A DNA stretch of 64,000 nt from NCBI GenBank assembly GCA_016745075.1, contig JADGDD010000007.1, forward strand, positions 124,001 to 188,000. Reading direction: 5' to 3'. The translations under genes were made by a program, and so were the position numbers. Shown here piece by piece: positions 1 through 9,559 of the stretch. Under the pieces are notes generated by a model. That model ran no database searches. It was not told the DNA's origin and was given only the letters and a program-made list of their open reading frames with translations. Positions within the stretch are counted from its first letter, which is position 1; each line of letters opens with the position of its first letter. The stretch is from Planctomycetota bacterium (lineage in GTDB: Bacteria; Planctomycetota; UBA11346).

Positions 1-939
1 AGAAATAGATGCACCAGTTTGCCATTTAATGGCATTATCAGCAGAACCAACTTCCATGAGGTAGCGTCCATCATGGCTGCAAGATCCCTGATGACAACAC
101 AGGAACACATTTGGCAGTTGGGCCAGCGGGCCAGTATACGGTTCTTTGTGGTACACGTCTAAGGCTGCGCCAGCAATATGACCATCTTGTAAGCACGCCA
201 AGAGTTCGTCTTCATCTAAGACTTCGCCACGGCAAGTGTTGAGGACAAAGGCCCCCGTTTTGAGTTGGCGCAAACGCTGTGCATCCATAATATGGTCGGT
301 CTCATCAGTCAGCGGTAGATGAATGGTGAGCGCATCGCTTTGTTTAAGGAGCTCATCCAAAGAACAATAGGTTACGTCATTGGCAGCGGCCCACTCTAAA
401 TCCTCGTCTATATCATGTGCGATTACTTTCATACGGAAGGCATGAGCGATAAGAGCGACCTGTTTACCAATGCGTCCACAGCCAAGGATGCCAAGAGTTT
501 TCCCTTCCCAAAGCACACCGGTGAGACGATTCCATTCACCACGGCGCAAGCCTTCATGAGCTTCCACCAAGCGTCTGCTAAGGCTAATGAGTAAGCCAAA
601 GACTTGCTCTACTACGCTGCGAGCAGGGGCATCGGGCGTGTAGGTTACGGCAATGCCGTTTGCTTTGCAGAACGCAAGATCAAGGCCATCAAGGCCAACG
701 CCGACTCGGGCAACATGCTTTAGGCGTGGTAGGCCAGCAGCTAAGGTTTCAGCAGTAAGGGGCTCGGTTCCAGCAAGCAGCACATCAACATCACCAAGTA
801 ATGCAGCTGTTTCTTCTGTGGTGTGTTTGCGTTCATGTGGTGAGAGACGTACTTCAAAACCCGCAGCACGAAGATGGTCTACCGCATCCGGGGAAGATAT
901 GCCATAGGGGTAACTGGTTACTTGAGCAATCGGTTTCAT
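1..939 (-). CDS. serA: D-3-phosphoglycerate dehydrogenase-like 2-hydroxyacid dehydrogenase (3' end cut by window edge)
   Basis: Read on the minus strand from the ATG at 937-939 there are 313 codons without a stop up to the window edge. The product matches NAD-dependent D-2-hydroxyacid dehydrogenases: Rossmann motif GILGCGRIGK, catalytic Arg in NTCRGEVLDEDEL, Glu in the DVYHKEP segment and His in CCHQGS. In this family the enzyme oxidises 3-phosphoglycerate to phosphohydroxypyruvate, the first step of serine synthesis, although other 2-hydroxyacids are possible. The visible length is already near that of short SerA forms without an ACT domain. It is divergent from the coiled-coil gene. Confidence 0.8.
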   Translation of the reverse strand, partial: MKPIAQVTSYPYGISSPDAVDHLRAAGFEVRLSPHERKHTTEETAALLGDVDVLLAGTEPLTAETLAAGLPRLKHVARVGVGLDGLDLAFCKANGIAVTYTPDAPARSVVEQVFGLLISLSRRLVEAHEGLRRGEWNRLTGVLWEGKTLGILGCGRIGKQVALIAHAFRMKVIAHDIDEDLEWAAANDVTYCSLDELLKQSDALTIHLPLTDETDHIMDAQRLRQLKTGAFVLNTCRGEVLDEDELLACLQDGHIAGAALDVYHKEPYTGPLAQLPNVFLCCHQGSCSHDGRYLMEVGSADNAIKWQTGASIS

Positions 940-1091
940 GCCAAGGGATAATGAAGCGGAATGAGACAGGGCAAGTGGCGGCTGAGCGTACCACTCTCTA
1001 CAGCTATGCGCAGCAGGAAAGAGGTAGTTGCCGCTCGGGAGTGCTTGGTACAGTGGAGATGTTCAAGTTTGGTGACACGCAGGAGGATGCG

Positions 1092-4000
1092 ATGAGCGAC
1101 GCAGGTGATATAGAGGTTGACCAATTGGAATTGGTGCGCAAAGAGTATAAAGCGTTGGCTCGAAAGTTCCAAGAAAGTGAATCGCAGCGTACGCAGGTAG
1201 CAGAACAAGTTGGTACTCTTCGGAAGCGTGTCGTTGCACAAATGACCGCAATCGGGACGCTTGTAAAGCCAGTATTTGATTTAGATCAGCAGTATTTCGG
1301 GGGCCGTTTTCAAGAAACTTTGGATAAAGACGGTATGTCAGATCCGCTTGATGAAGCACGGATTGCGAAAGAAGTTGCTCAAGCTTTACATACAGAATTA
1401 TCTGGTTCATCTGCTTTCGCAGAGAGCCCCGTTTTACGAGATCAAATAGCAAATGTGGTTGGAGCCCTAGAAAGTTTGCGAGATTGTGCTCATCTTGTTC
1501 AAAAAGATGGATTACAGGCCGTTGGCTTACCAGAATCATCATCAGCAGATTGCGAAGCGTATGATCTTCCTGATAACGACCCAGTTCAGTGTTTAAGCGA
1601 TTGTGCACATTTGCTCACAGACATAGAACGTGTGATTCATAAAACTGGTGGCCAGTTCCATGCTCTGCAACACATGTTGTTAGAATCAGATGATGTGCGA
1701 ACCAATGCAGAAGAAGAGTTAGACCGTTTCAAAACCAACCCAGATGATATTGCAGCATTAGCAAGAGAAGAAACAGAACGTTTACAGGAAGAACTTCAGG
1801 CTTTGCAGGCAGAAATGGAGGCGATGCCGCAGCCTGGTTCTGGGAAACAATCTGTAGACACCGATATTTTACATGAACGGATAAAACAGCTTGAATCTTA
1901 CCTAGAGGGAGAACGTTCTCAACATGAAGCAGATCGAGCAGAGATGCGCGGTCTAGCTGCGGCTATTCATGAGCGTGGGTCAGGTATGAATGGTGGTGAA
2001 AGTCTGATTCGTGCTTTAGAAAAGCTTGAAGCGGCACTATCAGAGAATGCTGATGTGAGCGAGGTGGCTGGTGCAACCGAGACGGTACTGTTCCAGATGG
2101 CGCAAATAGTAACCAATCATGTGGAAGAAGCAGAGCGTGGTCAAGTTGGGGCGGACGAGCATCTTAAAGAGCAGTTCGTTCAATTAATGAGAAGAAAAGA
2201 GCATTATAAAGAATGCTATAAAACAGAAAAAGCAGAGGCAGAAGCCCTGAACGATCGTTTGCAGAAGGAGCGTGCCCATTATGAAGATCAGCAAATAGAG
2301 CGGGTGACAGCAGATGAAGAGCAAAGAAATGAACTTGAGCAGCAGTTGGAAATATTGCAGGCGAAACTGCTCACATTAGAGAAAGAATCACAAGAAGCAG
2401 CAGTAGACGCAACTCGTGAACAAGACAAACAACAGGAGCGCATTGCTGACCTTGAGCAAGCATTGCATAATGATCGCAAACAAACGCAATCAGAATTACA
2501 AACGGCAGAGAATGATCTGCAAGAAGAGCGTATACTCAGTCATAAATTAGAGACTGAAATTGCTACCTTAAAACGTAATCTTGTAGAACAGACTGATGGG
2601 GCGACGACCTCTCAACAAGAGGCAGAAAAACAACAGGTAGAATTATCCCATTCTTTGAAAGAGGCAGAAGAACAGGTTCGTGAACGCGAACAAACAATAG
2701 CACAGAAAGAAAAAGAACTCTTAGAGGTTCAAGAAAAGCATGAAGCACTCACAGAATTGCACGAGCAAGCTCAGTTAGATATAAAACGGCAAAAAGATGC
2801 GTATGATCAATTGCGTGCGGATACTGCAATTGATAAAGAACAGTATGAGGAAGAAACGAAAAAAGGTTTCTCAGATAAAGAGAAGCAGCTTCAAGAATTA
2901 GTGAAACAAGTCGCCGTAGAAAAAGAGCGTACGGTTACAGCAGAAGCAGAACGTGATATGGCAGAAGAAGAAACACAGACTGCCAAAGGGTTGTATCAAG
3001 CAGAGCAGTTGGCACTCAAAAACATTGATAGAGAACGAGTTACAGAGTCAGAAGAATATGCAGAGCAGATACAAGATCTGAATAAGCGTCTAGAAGAAAC
3101 ATCAGAGACCATCAATAAGCTAGAGCAAGAACGTGATACGATGGCGAATAGTCTGGAAGATGTTCGCAAACAAACAGATGTACGTTTGGCAGAAGTTGGC
3201 AGTGCTGGCCAGCATATGCAGCAAGAATTGGAAGCCTTGAAAGAAGCGCATGTTGGTGAAGTTGCTCAATTAGAACAATCATTAGCAGAGCGCGATGAGA
3301 CATTAAGTGTATTACAACAGCGGTATCAAGAACGAGAAACCGAAACAGCTGCTTTACGTACACGTGGAGACGAGTTTGCCCAAGAAATTGGCAAACGTGA
3401 TATGGAGCGTGAGCATCAATTAGCAGAATGCGATCGGTTACGTGCAGAGAATAGAAGTATTCAAAGTGCCCATGACGACATGCGAGAATTATTGGGTGAT
3501 GCGCAACGTGCTTTAGAAAAAGAGCAATCATCTCATAAAGTTGATGAAAGTGATGCACAAAGTACCGTTAAAGATTTGCAAGAAATGCTGATTGTTGTCC
3601 GTAAAGATTGTGAGATTTTGCGGCAAGATAAAAAAGAAATTCAGCAAGAATTAGACCGTGAATGCGAAGCGAAGAGTAAAGAAGAAAGTAGTCTTGAAAA
3701 AGAGCGCCGTCGTTTACGGAAAGAATTAAAAGAATGTGTTGAGGAAAATAAAATACTTAAAGGGGTGGTTGCAGATAAAAACAAACGACTTGATACTATG
3801 GATGAGCTAGAACGAAATGTCCTCATGGTCAAAGGCCGTAATGAGCAACTGGAAGAACAGCGAGATGAGGTGAAACATACGTATGAAGATGCCTGTAAAG
3901 AACTAGAGGGTCGATTACTTGCCTCAGAAGCAGCTTTACAATCTCGAGAAGAAAGCATACATGCAGCGCACGTTCAAATAACAACTTTACAAAAAGACCT

Positions 4001-4367
4001 TGAAAAAGAACAATCTGCAATTCAGAAACTTGAACGACATTTAGAGCTGGCGCAATCCAATCTGCGCGAAAGCGAGGAAAAAGAAAATCAACGCCGTAGC
4101 TTAACCGAAAACTTGCAAGAAGAATTGAAATCAGAACGCAAAGCCCGCGAAGAGTTAATTCGTGCCCAGACAGCACAAGATGTCGTGGAACCAGTACCAG
4201 AGAACAGTCCATCTTTAACGGCGCTTGAAGAAGAAATTGCTAACTTGAAATCTCTCTTACGTATAGCTCGTGATAAAGTCAAAGAATCGCTTGGTCTCTT
4301 TTCTGAGCAAGAACAGAATTACACAAAAATCATTGACGAACTTCAGGAAAAGCTTGTCGATAAATAA
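1092..4367 (+). CDS. Large coiled-coil protein, function unknown
   Basis: A 1091-residue protein that, after about 400 mixed residues, is almost continuous heptad coiled coil rich in Glu, Gln, Lys and Arg. I see no Walker A or ABC signature, so it is not an SMC/RecN ATPase, and no signal peptide or membrane segment, so it is probably cytoplasmic. The open frame extends upstream to 801 but would overlap the divergent dehydrogenase gene; ATG 1092 (MSDAGDIEVDQLE) follows a perfect AGGAGG at 1081-1086 and is preferred. A cytoskeletal, scaffold or chromosome-organising role is only a guess from architecture. Coiled-coil similarity searches would be misleading because composition dominates. Confidence 0.75.
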   Translation: MSDAGDIEVDQLELVRKEYKALARKFQESESQRTQVAEQVGTLRKRVVAQMTAIGTLVKPVFDLDQQYFGGRFQETLDKDGMSDPLDEARIAKEVAQALHTELSGSSAFAESPVLRDQIANVVGALESLRDCAHLVQKDGLQAVGLPESSSADCEAYDLPDNDPVQCLSDCAHLLTDIERVIHKTGGQFHALQHMLLESDDVRTNAEEELDRFKTNPDDIAALAREETERLQEELQALQAEMEAMPQPGSGKQSVDTDILHERIKQLESYLEGERSQHEADRAEMRGLAAAIHERGSGMNGGESLIRALEKLEAALSENADVSEVAGATETVLFQMAQIVTNHVEEAERGQVGADEHLKEQFVQLMRRKEHYKECYKTEKAEAEALNDRLQKERAHYEDQQIERVTADEEQRNELEQQLEILQAKLLTLEKESQEAAVDATREQDKQQERIADLEQALHNDRKQTQSELQTAENDLQEERILSHKLETEIATLKRNLVEQTDGATTSQQEAEKQQVELSHSLKEAEEQVREREQTIAQKEKELLEVQEKHEALTELHEQAQLDIKRQKDAYDQLRADTAIDKEQYEEETKKGFSDKEKQLQELVKQVAVEKERTVTAEAERDMAEEETQTAKGLYQAEQLALKNIDRERVTESEEYAEQIQDLNKRLEETSETINKLEQERDTMANSLEDVRKQTDVRLAEVGSAGQHMQQELEALKEAHVGEVAQLEQSLAERDETLSVLQQRYQERETETAALRTRGDEFAQEIGKRDMEREHQLAECDRLRAENRSIQSAHDDMRELLGDAQRALEKEQSSHKVDESDAQSTVKDLQEMLIVVRKDCEILRQDKKEIQQELDRECEAKSKEESSLEKERRRLRKELKECVEENKILKGVVADKNKRLDTMDELERNVLMVKGRNEQLEEQRDEVKHTYEDACKELEGRLLASEAALQSREESIHAAHVQITTLQKDLEKEQSAIQKLERHLELAQSNLRESEEKENQRRSLTENLQEELKSERKAREELIRAQTAQDVVEPVPENSPSLTALEEEIANLKSLLRIARDKVKESLGLFSEQEQNYTKIIDELQEKLVDK

Positions 4368-4520
4368 AAGTTTTTTGGGCATATTGTTGGCACTGTTTTG
4401 TATGAAGAGAGCTGCTTCGGTCTGCGCAGAGTTTTGCTCTGTGGCTGTTCTTTTGCGACTTTCATAGCAGAAAGATAAGAAAAGGCAGAGAACATAAGGG
4501 TGTAACTGTATATATAAAAA
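4368..4520. other. Convergent intergenic region
   Basis: Stretch between the coiled-coil gene and the terminator of the fab genes. No gene is supported; the short reading frame here overlaps the end of the coiled-coil gene in another frame and has no ribosome site. Confidence 0.5.
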
Positions 4521-4552
4521 CAGCGGGCATCTCTGAAAAGAGATGCCCGCTG
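4521..4552 (-). terminator. Rho-independent terminator of the acpP-fabF-ACP-like genes
   Basis: A perfect 14-bp stem (CAGCGGGCATCTCT and its complement) closed by a four-base loop. On the minus strand it is followed by TTTTTATATA, and it lies about 30 bases past the stop of the ACP-like gene. Confidence 0.85.
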
Positions 4553-4581
4553 AATCGTATTAAAAAGATTTGTTTGTATGT

Positions 4582-4860
4582 TTACGCGTTTGCTTGTTCA
4601 TTAATAAAGGCAATAACCTCAGAAATTGTTTCGAGGCCTTTGTCGCCGGGAAGAGCATTATCAAAGGTGATATCGAATGCGTCCTCTAGATCCATGCTGA
4701 CTTCAGCGATGTCGAGCGGGTTGTCCGTGACCTCTTCTTTGATGTTTTTTGAATGGTAGTCAAAATCACCTGCATGTGTTTGCAGTGGTAATTTATGCCA
4801 CTTGTGGCACATGATTTCGATGGTTTCGTCGGTGATACGTTCTAAAGAATAAAAGGCCAT
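4582..4860 (-). CDS. Acyl-carrier-protein-like protein lacking the phosphopantetheine serine
   Basis: A 92-residue protein whose second half aligns with ACP: PLDIAEVSMDLEDAFDI here against SLDIAEIMMDLEDEFNI in the neighbouring AcpP. The attachment Ser is replaced by Pro (P48, codon CCG on the coding strand; TCG would give Ser). The first 40 residues are unlike AcpP (YSLERITDET, CHKWHKLPLQ). It starts 46 bases after fabF on the same strand and ends before a strong terminator, so it is probably co-transcribed. Without the serine it cannot be a normal holo-ACP. It could be a structural or regulatory partner of FabF, or a decayed paralogue. Confidence 0.75.
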   Translation of the reverse strand: MAFYSLERITDETIEIMCHKWHKLPLQTHAGDFDYHSKNIKEEVTDNPLDIAEVSMDLEDAFDITFDNALPGDKGLETISEVIAFINEQANA

Positions 4861-4906
4861 GTAGGTATAACTCTTTGGTTTGGGTTGTCAGTCAGTGGTA
4901 GGTATG

Positions 4907-6157
4907 TTAGTCAGTGAAACGTTTGAAGATAACAGAGGCGTTGTGGCCACCGAATCCAAGGTTGTTGCTGAGTGCATAGGTAATGTCTTGTTCACGAGAT
5001 TCGTTCGGAACGTAATCAAGGTCGCATTCAGGATCAGGAGTGCTGTAGTTGATGGTTGGATGTAACACACCTTTGCCAAGAGATAGCAACGTTGCAATGG
5101 CTTCTACGCCACCAGCAGCACCAAGGGTATGGCCAGTCATGCTCTTCGTTGAGTTGACGGCTAGTTTGTAGGCACGGTCACCAAATACTTTCTTGATGAT
5201 CATGGTTTCAGTTTTGTCGTTGTACTTGGTGGAGGTACCGTGTGCGTTAATGTAGTCCATTTGCTCTGGGTTGATACCTGCGTCTTGGAGAGCTAGGCGC
5301 ATGCACGCTTGGCCAGAGTAACCTTCTGGATCTGGTTGCGTTTCGTGATGGGCATCACCAGTGCAGCCGTAACCCACAACTTCGCCGTAGATGGTAGCAC
5401 CGCGTTTTTTCGCATGTTCCAGCTCTTCAAGAATAAGGATGCCAGCACCTTCAGCGATAACAAAGCCATCACGTTCAGCATCGAATGGACGGCTGGCAGT
5501 GCCAGGAGAGTCATTACGTTTGCTGAGCGCTTTAATATTGTTGAATCCAGAAATGCCAAGGCCAGTAATTGGGGCTTCGGAGCCACCGGCAATCATCACG
5601 TCGCACAAACCTGTGCGGATGTGGTTAAAAGAAGCACCAATACAGTGGCTACCAGTCGCACAGGCGGTGGAGATACTATAGTTGGGGCCTTTTGCGTTGT
5701 AGGAGATAGAAACATCACCAGCAGCGCTATCTACAATCATTTTGGGAATAAGCAGCGGGCTGACGCGGCGCGGTCCACGCTCGTGTAATTTGCGGCTTTC
5801 TTGTTCGGCAGTGGCAAGTCCACCAACGCCAGAGCCAACCACACAACCAACACGGCATGGGTCGTCCCATTCAGCACCTACGAGTCCAGCATTTTGCATA
5901 GCTTCTTCTGCGGCTTTAAGAGCCAGAAGAACATAGCGGTCTTTGCGTGATTCGAGTCGCTTATCACCACCAGCAAGTTCGTTATTGCTGAAGCGTACTT
6001 CACCACCAAAGAGGGTTTGATGGTCGGTGGTATCATAATATTCGATGGGGCGAATACCGTGACGGCCATTAAAAATGGACTCTTCAAACTCGCTTACGGA
6101 ACTACCGTTGCAAGCCATGATGCCCATACCTGTAACTACAACACGACGATTACTCAT
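4907..6157 (-). CDS. fabF: 3-oxoacyl-ACP synthase II (KAS II)
   Basis: A 416-residue ketosynthase that condenses acyl groups with malonyl-ACP in cytoplasmic fatty-acid elongation. The whole catalytic set is visible: nucleophile Cys166 in STACATGS, His306 in NAHGTSTKYND, Lys338 and His343 in STKSMTGHTLGAAGG. Length is standard for FabF. It follows acpP, the usual acpP-fabF order, with a 192-base gap containing a strong hairpin, and precedes the serine-less ACP-like gene. Confidence 0.95.
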   Translation of the reverse strand: MSNRRVVVTGMGIMACNGSSVSEFEESIFNGRHGIRPIEYYDTTDHQTLFGGEVRFSNNELAGGDKRLESRKDRYVLLALKAAEEAMQNAGLVGAEWDDPCRVGCVVGSGVGGLATAEQESRKLHERGPRRVSPLLIPKMIVDSAAGDVSISYNAKGPNYSISTACATGSHCIGASFNHIRTGLCDVMIAGGSEAPITGLGISGFNNIKALSKRNDSPGTASRPFDAERDGFVIAEGAGILILEELEHAKKRGATIYGEVVGYGCTGDAHHETQPDPEGYSGQACMRLALQDAGINPEQMDYINAHGTSTKYNDKTETMIIKKVFGDRAYKLAVNSTKSMTGHTLGAAGGVEAIATLLSLGKGVLHPTINYSTPDPECDLDYVPNESREQDITYALSNNLGFGGHNASVIFKRFTD

Positions 6158-6200
6158 AGCAAATTACCACTTAATTAAATAGAATAGAGGATAAAGAATG

Positions 6201-6231
6201 ATGGCCCAGAAAGAATAGGTTTCTGGGCCAT
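6201..6231. other. 12-bp hairpin between acpP and fabF
   Basis: ATGGCCCAGAAA at 6201-6212 pairs perfectly with 6220-6231 around a seven-base loop. No T-run follows it on the minus strand, so it is not a standard terminator. It may attenuate or process the acpP-fabF transcript and raise acpP expression relative to fabF. Confidence 0.6.
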
Positions 6232-6349
6232 CTTAAAGCTTTGGGCTTTGCTGCGTTTTGTTCGAGTTGTGCTAAAGCACGGTTGCGGCAAAAGCGTGCA
6301 GCAAGGCAGTATACTTTAAGTTTGCATGCAAAAAATATTGCAGGGTAAC

Positions 6350-6586
6350 TTATGCGTTTACTTGGCCTTCGATAAATTTAACGATATCGCCAATGGTGTT
6401 CAAGCCTTCAGCGTCTTCTTCTACCTTGATGTTGAATTCATCTTCGAGATCCATCATGATCTCAGCGATGTCTAAGCTATCAGCGCCAAGGTCGGCAATG
6501 ATGTTGCTGTTGCTGTTAATGTCTGCAACGTCTTTAGAAAGACGGTCAGCAATTTTTTCGATAATTTTTTGTTCGATGTCGCTCAC
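6350..6586 (-). CDS. acpP: Acyl carrier protein
   Basis: A 78-residue ACP with the canonical GADSLD motif; Ser37 is the 4'-phosphopantetheine site. It carries growing acyl chains in type II fatty-acid synthesis and is highly acidic, as expected. The start is GTG at 6584-6586: the family N-terminus (SDIEQKIIEKIADRL) begins exactly there, AGGAG lies nine bases upstream, and no in-frame ATG lies near. It is divergent from kdsC and upstream of fabF. Confidence 0.95.
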   Translation of the reverse strand: MSDIEQKIIEKIADRLSKDVADINSNSNIIADLGADSLDIAEIMMDLEDEFNIKVEEDAEGLNTIGDIVKFIEGQVNA

Positions 6587-6812
6587 GATGAAAGCTCCTA
6601 GCAAGAAGTGAGTGCTGTAAAAAAGTGAGTACGTCCAATCTGCAAGAGCTTCAGCCATGAGAACCACGGCCATAAGAAGCAGATGCGGGCGCATTAAAGT
6701 CTTGAGGCTCCAGTGCCACAAGGCTGCGTATGTTGATACGAGTATCGCTAGGGTCAAGCTGTGAATAATGTTTGGCTTGTAGTGTCTGTGTCACCAGTGA
6801 GACTGTCGGGCT

Positions 6813-7355
6813 ATGTGGACAGCTATTCAGACGGTGCTACTAGATGTAGATGGTGTGTTGACCGACGGCTCCTTGGCTCTTGGTGCTCATCGAAATGGGC
6901 AGGCATGTTCCGAAGATTCAGTTATAGAAGAGGTTTACAAGGTTTTCCATGCTCATGATGGTGCCATGATCAAACGGGCGATTGCAGCTGGCATTGCGGT
7001 TGGCGTTGTTTCGGGGCGCTCATCAGCAGCACTGGAACATCGGTGCCAAGCACTTGGTATGTCACCCTGTTTAATGGATGTTGGTGATAAAGTTGCTGCT
7101 GTACAAGCTTTATGTCTTGAAAACCAATGGGATATAAAGTCTCTAGCTTATATTGGTGATGATTTGCCAGATATGGGACTGATGCGTCATGTAGGGTTGC
7201 CAGTGGCGGTAGCAGATGCTCGTCGCCCGCTCCGTCGCGCTGCTCGTTTTGTCTGCCGAGAAGCTGGCGGCAGAGGAGCCGTCGCAGAATTTCTTGAATA
7301 CCTTATGAGAAAACAAGGGAAATTCATTACCTATCAAGAAGGCTTTCACGGATGA
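6813..7355 (+). CDS. kdsC: 3-deoxy-D-manno-octulosonate 8-phosphate phosphatase (HAD family)
   Basis: A 180-residue HAD hydrolase without a cap domain. Motif I is DVDGVLTDG near the N-terminus, motif II is VSGRSS and motif III/IV is GDDLPD. This set, with the short length, is typical of KdsC, which hydrolyses KDO-8-phosphate in lipopolysaccharide core synthesis. Its stop overlaps the start of the next gene (ATGA), the order kdsC-lptC being common in Gram-negative bacteria. Confidence 0.88.
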   Translation: MWTAIQTVLLDVDGVLTDGSLALGAHRNGQACSEDSVIEEVYKVFHAHDGAMIKRAIAAGIAVGVVSGRSSAALEHRCQALGMSPCLMDVGDKVAAVQALCLENQWDIKSLAYIGDDLPDMGLMRHVGLPVAVADARRPLRRAARFVCREAGGRGAVAEFLEYLMRKQGKFITYQEGFHG

Positions 7356-7909
7356 ATACTCGGAATATCGCGCTGTTTTTCATCGTTATAGTGCTATTCG
7401 CTGGATGTAATACGAGTAAGCCGCTACCAGAGCCAACGGCAGAAGGTCAGGCACAAATGTGGCTTTGGGAAGACAGGGGGGATAATCCGACCTGTGTGAG
7501 CGCCGACCATATAGAGCTTGATTCAAGTGACTTGAAAAAATATATCCTGACAAATGTAGAAGTGATTCGTCCACTTTCCTCTGGTCGTTTGTTTGTTCGG
7601 GCACCACATGGCAAAATTTTAGGTGGCAGTGGTCGTTTTGTGATAGAGCTTAACGGTGATAAGGATCATGCTGTTCTCATGAGCGGTATTCAAAATGGTA
7701 AGCCCTTCTTTGGTACAGCCCAGCAGGTTAGCCAGACTGGTGAAAAAAGCCCGATGTTGATGGAACGTTTATGGATGTTGCGTGATGTGCATGTGCAAGA
7801 AAGTGACCACGCCGCTTTTCTGCCGAATCCCGGTCAATGGACATCAAGTGGTCAATCCCTCTCTGGTGCAGATGCCTCATTGGCGAGCGTGATTTCTGCT
7901 ATACCGTGA
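7352..7909 (+). CDS. Lipoprotein, possibly LptC/LptA-related
   Basis: A 185-residue protein starting in the kdsC stop (ATGA overlap, translational coupling). The N-terminus is a lipoprotein signal with lipobox LFAGC. The middle (SADHIELDSSDLKKYILTNV, then RLFVRAPHG and LNGDKDHAVLMSG) has the feel of an LPS-transport beta-jellyroll strand repeat. The LptC call rests mainly on position next to kdsC; family identity cannot be proven by eye. Confidence 0.6.
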   Translation: MNTRNIALFFIVIVLFAGCNTSKPLPEPTAEGQAQMWLWEDRGDNPTCVSADHIELDSSDLKKYILTNVEVIRPLSSGRLFVRAPHGKILGGSGRFVIELNGDKDHAVLMSGIQNGKPFFGTAQQVSQTGEKSPMLMERLWMLRDVHVQESDHAAFLPNPGQWTSSGQSLSGADASLASVISAIP

Positions 7910-7942
7910 GGGCCTCATCGATTTATAGATAAGGGCCTTCTT

Positions 7943-9559
7943 ATGCGCATAGCACTCGCTCAATTGAATCACCGTATCGCTGATTTCCCCGCGATCCGAC
8001 AATCTTTATTAGATGCCGCTGAGAAGGCGGTGGCGGCAGGTGCCGATCTCATTGTTTATCCAGAGTTGGCTACTATAGGTTATCCACCAAGAGATTTATT
8101 GCACCGCCGTAGTGTTATAGAAGCGCAGTGGTTATTGGTAAAAGAATTGGCAGAATGTTTACCGCTGCCTGCTATTCTTGGTTGTATAGAACCCTTGCTT
8201 GAAGGCAGCGGGCCACTGCTGGCAAACGCTGCTGTTTATATTGCTGATGGTCAGATTCAGGCCAGTTATCACAAATGTTTATTGCCAACTTATGATGTAT
8301 TTGACGAACGTCGCTATTTTCGCCCTGGCGATCAACCTTGTATTGTTAAGTGTGGTGATAAACGTATCGGCATAACTATTTGTGAAGATATTTGGACGGA
8401 AGATTTTTCTGGCATCCGTTATCACAGAGACCCAGTTGGTGAATTAAAAGGTAATTGTGATATATTAGTTAATGTTAGTGCGAGTCCATATAGCATGGAC
8501 AAACCGTATACTCGTCAAAATGTAGTCGCTTCTGCGGCACGACGTTTGGATGTACCAGTTGTCTATGTTAATCAAGTCGGTGGCCAAGATGAGTTGTTGT
8601 TTGATGGTGGTAGCTGCGTTGTCAGACCAGATGGCAAGTGTTGTGCCCTTGGTAAGCGCTGGGAAGAAGATTTAGTCATTGCCGAGCAAACAGAATCAAG
8701 TGTGTCTGCTCCAACCTATGATCGTATCGGTGATGTGTATAATGCCTTGGTTCAAGGCATTCGTGACTATTGTGACAAAACGGGGCAACAAGGTGTGGTC
8801 CTTGGTTTATCCGGTGGCATAGATTCTGCCTTGGTTGCAGCCTTAGCTGTAGATGCTTTGGGCGGAGATCGTGTTCATGGTTTACTTATGCCTGGGCCAT
8901 ATTCCTCACAAGGCAGTGTGGATGATGCGCGTGCCCTTGCTGAAAACTTTGGTATGCCATATTTTGTCTGCCCTATAGCAGATGGTTACGAAGCGGTCGT
9001 AAACGCTTTGGCAGAACCATTTGCAGGGACACAAGAAAACGTAGCAGAGGAAAATATTCAAGCCCGTTTGCGGGGGAACTTGGTTATGGCTTATGCTAAC
9101 AAATTTAATCTGATGGCATTAACCACGGGTAATAAAAGCGAGCTTGCTGTTGGGTATTGTACTATTTACGGAGATATGAACGGCGGACTGGCACCACTTG
9201 GTGATGTCTATAAATCATTAGTGTGGGATTTGTCGCGTTACGCAAACCGTAACGGTGAACGCATTCCAGAAAACAGTATCACCAAACCACCATCAGCAGA
9301 ATTGCGGCCAGATCAACTTGATAGTGATAGCTTGCCGCCGTATGAGGAATTAGATCGTATCCTTCATGCATTTATCGAGGAAAACCTCAGTGGCGACACA
9401 CAAAAATCACGCGGAGAAAATCCTGCGGTTGTTGATCGCATTTTACGCCTAGTTGATATTAATGAATATAAACGGTGGCAAGCAGCACCTGTTTTGCGGG
9501 TTACGAACAAAGCCTTTGGTGTGGGACGTCGTATCCCACTTGCTCGAGGAATTGGATAA
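7943..9559 (+). CDS. nadE: Glutamine-dependent NAD+ synthetase
   Basis: A 538-residue two-domain enzyme converting deamido-NAD to NAD with glutamine as nitrogen donor. The N-terminal nitrilase-type glutaminase shows the triad Glu41 (YPELATIGYPPRDLL), Lys111 (YHKCLLPTYDVF) and Cys147 (ITICEDIW). The C-terminal synthetase shows the ATP-pyrophosphatase loop SGGIDSA at 290-296 and the TTGNKSELAVGY segment. Length is normal for the bacterial glutamine-dependent form. The stop overlaps the next start (TAATG). Confidence 0.96.
   Translation: MRIALAQLNHRIADFPAIRQSLLDAAEKAVAAGADLIVYPELATIGYPPRDLLHRRSVIEAQWLLVKELAECLPLPAILGCIEPLLEGSGPLLANAAVYIADGQIQASYHKCLLPTYDVFDERRYFRPGDQPCIVKCGDKRIGITICEDIWTEDFSGIRYHRDPVGELKGNCDILVNVSASPYSMDKPYTRQNVVASAARRLDVPVVYVNQVGGQDELLFDGGSCVVRPDGKCCALGKRWEEDLVIAEQTESSVSAPTYDRIGDVYNALVQGIRDYCDKTGQQGVVLGLSGGIDSALVAALAVDALGGDRVHGLLMPGPYSSQGSVDDARALAENFGMPYFVCPIADGYEAVVNALAEPFAGTQENVAEENIQARLRGNLVMAYANKFNLMALTTGNKSELAVGYCTIYGDMNGGLAPLGDVYKSLVWDLSRYANRNGERIPENSITKPPSAELRPDQLDSDSLPPYEELDRILHAFIEENLSGDTQKSRGENPAVVDRILRLVDINEYKRWQAAPVLRVTNKAFGVGRRIPLARGIG

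Noticed and set aside
2288..4282. Several minus-strand frames opposite the coiled-coil gene
   Set aside because: Shadows of the Glu/Gln-rich coding sequence; low-complexity products rich in Ser, Leu and His.
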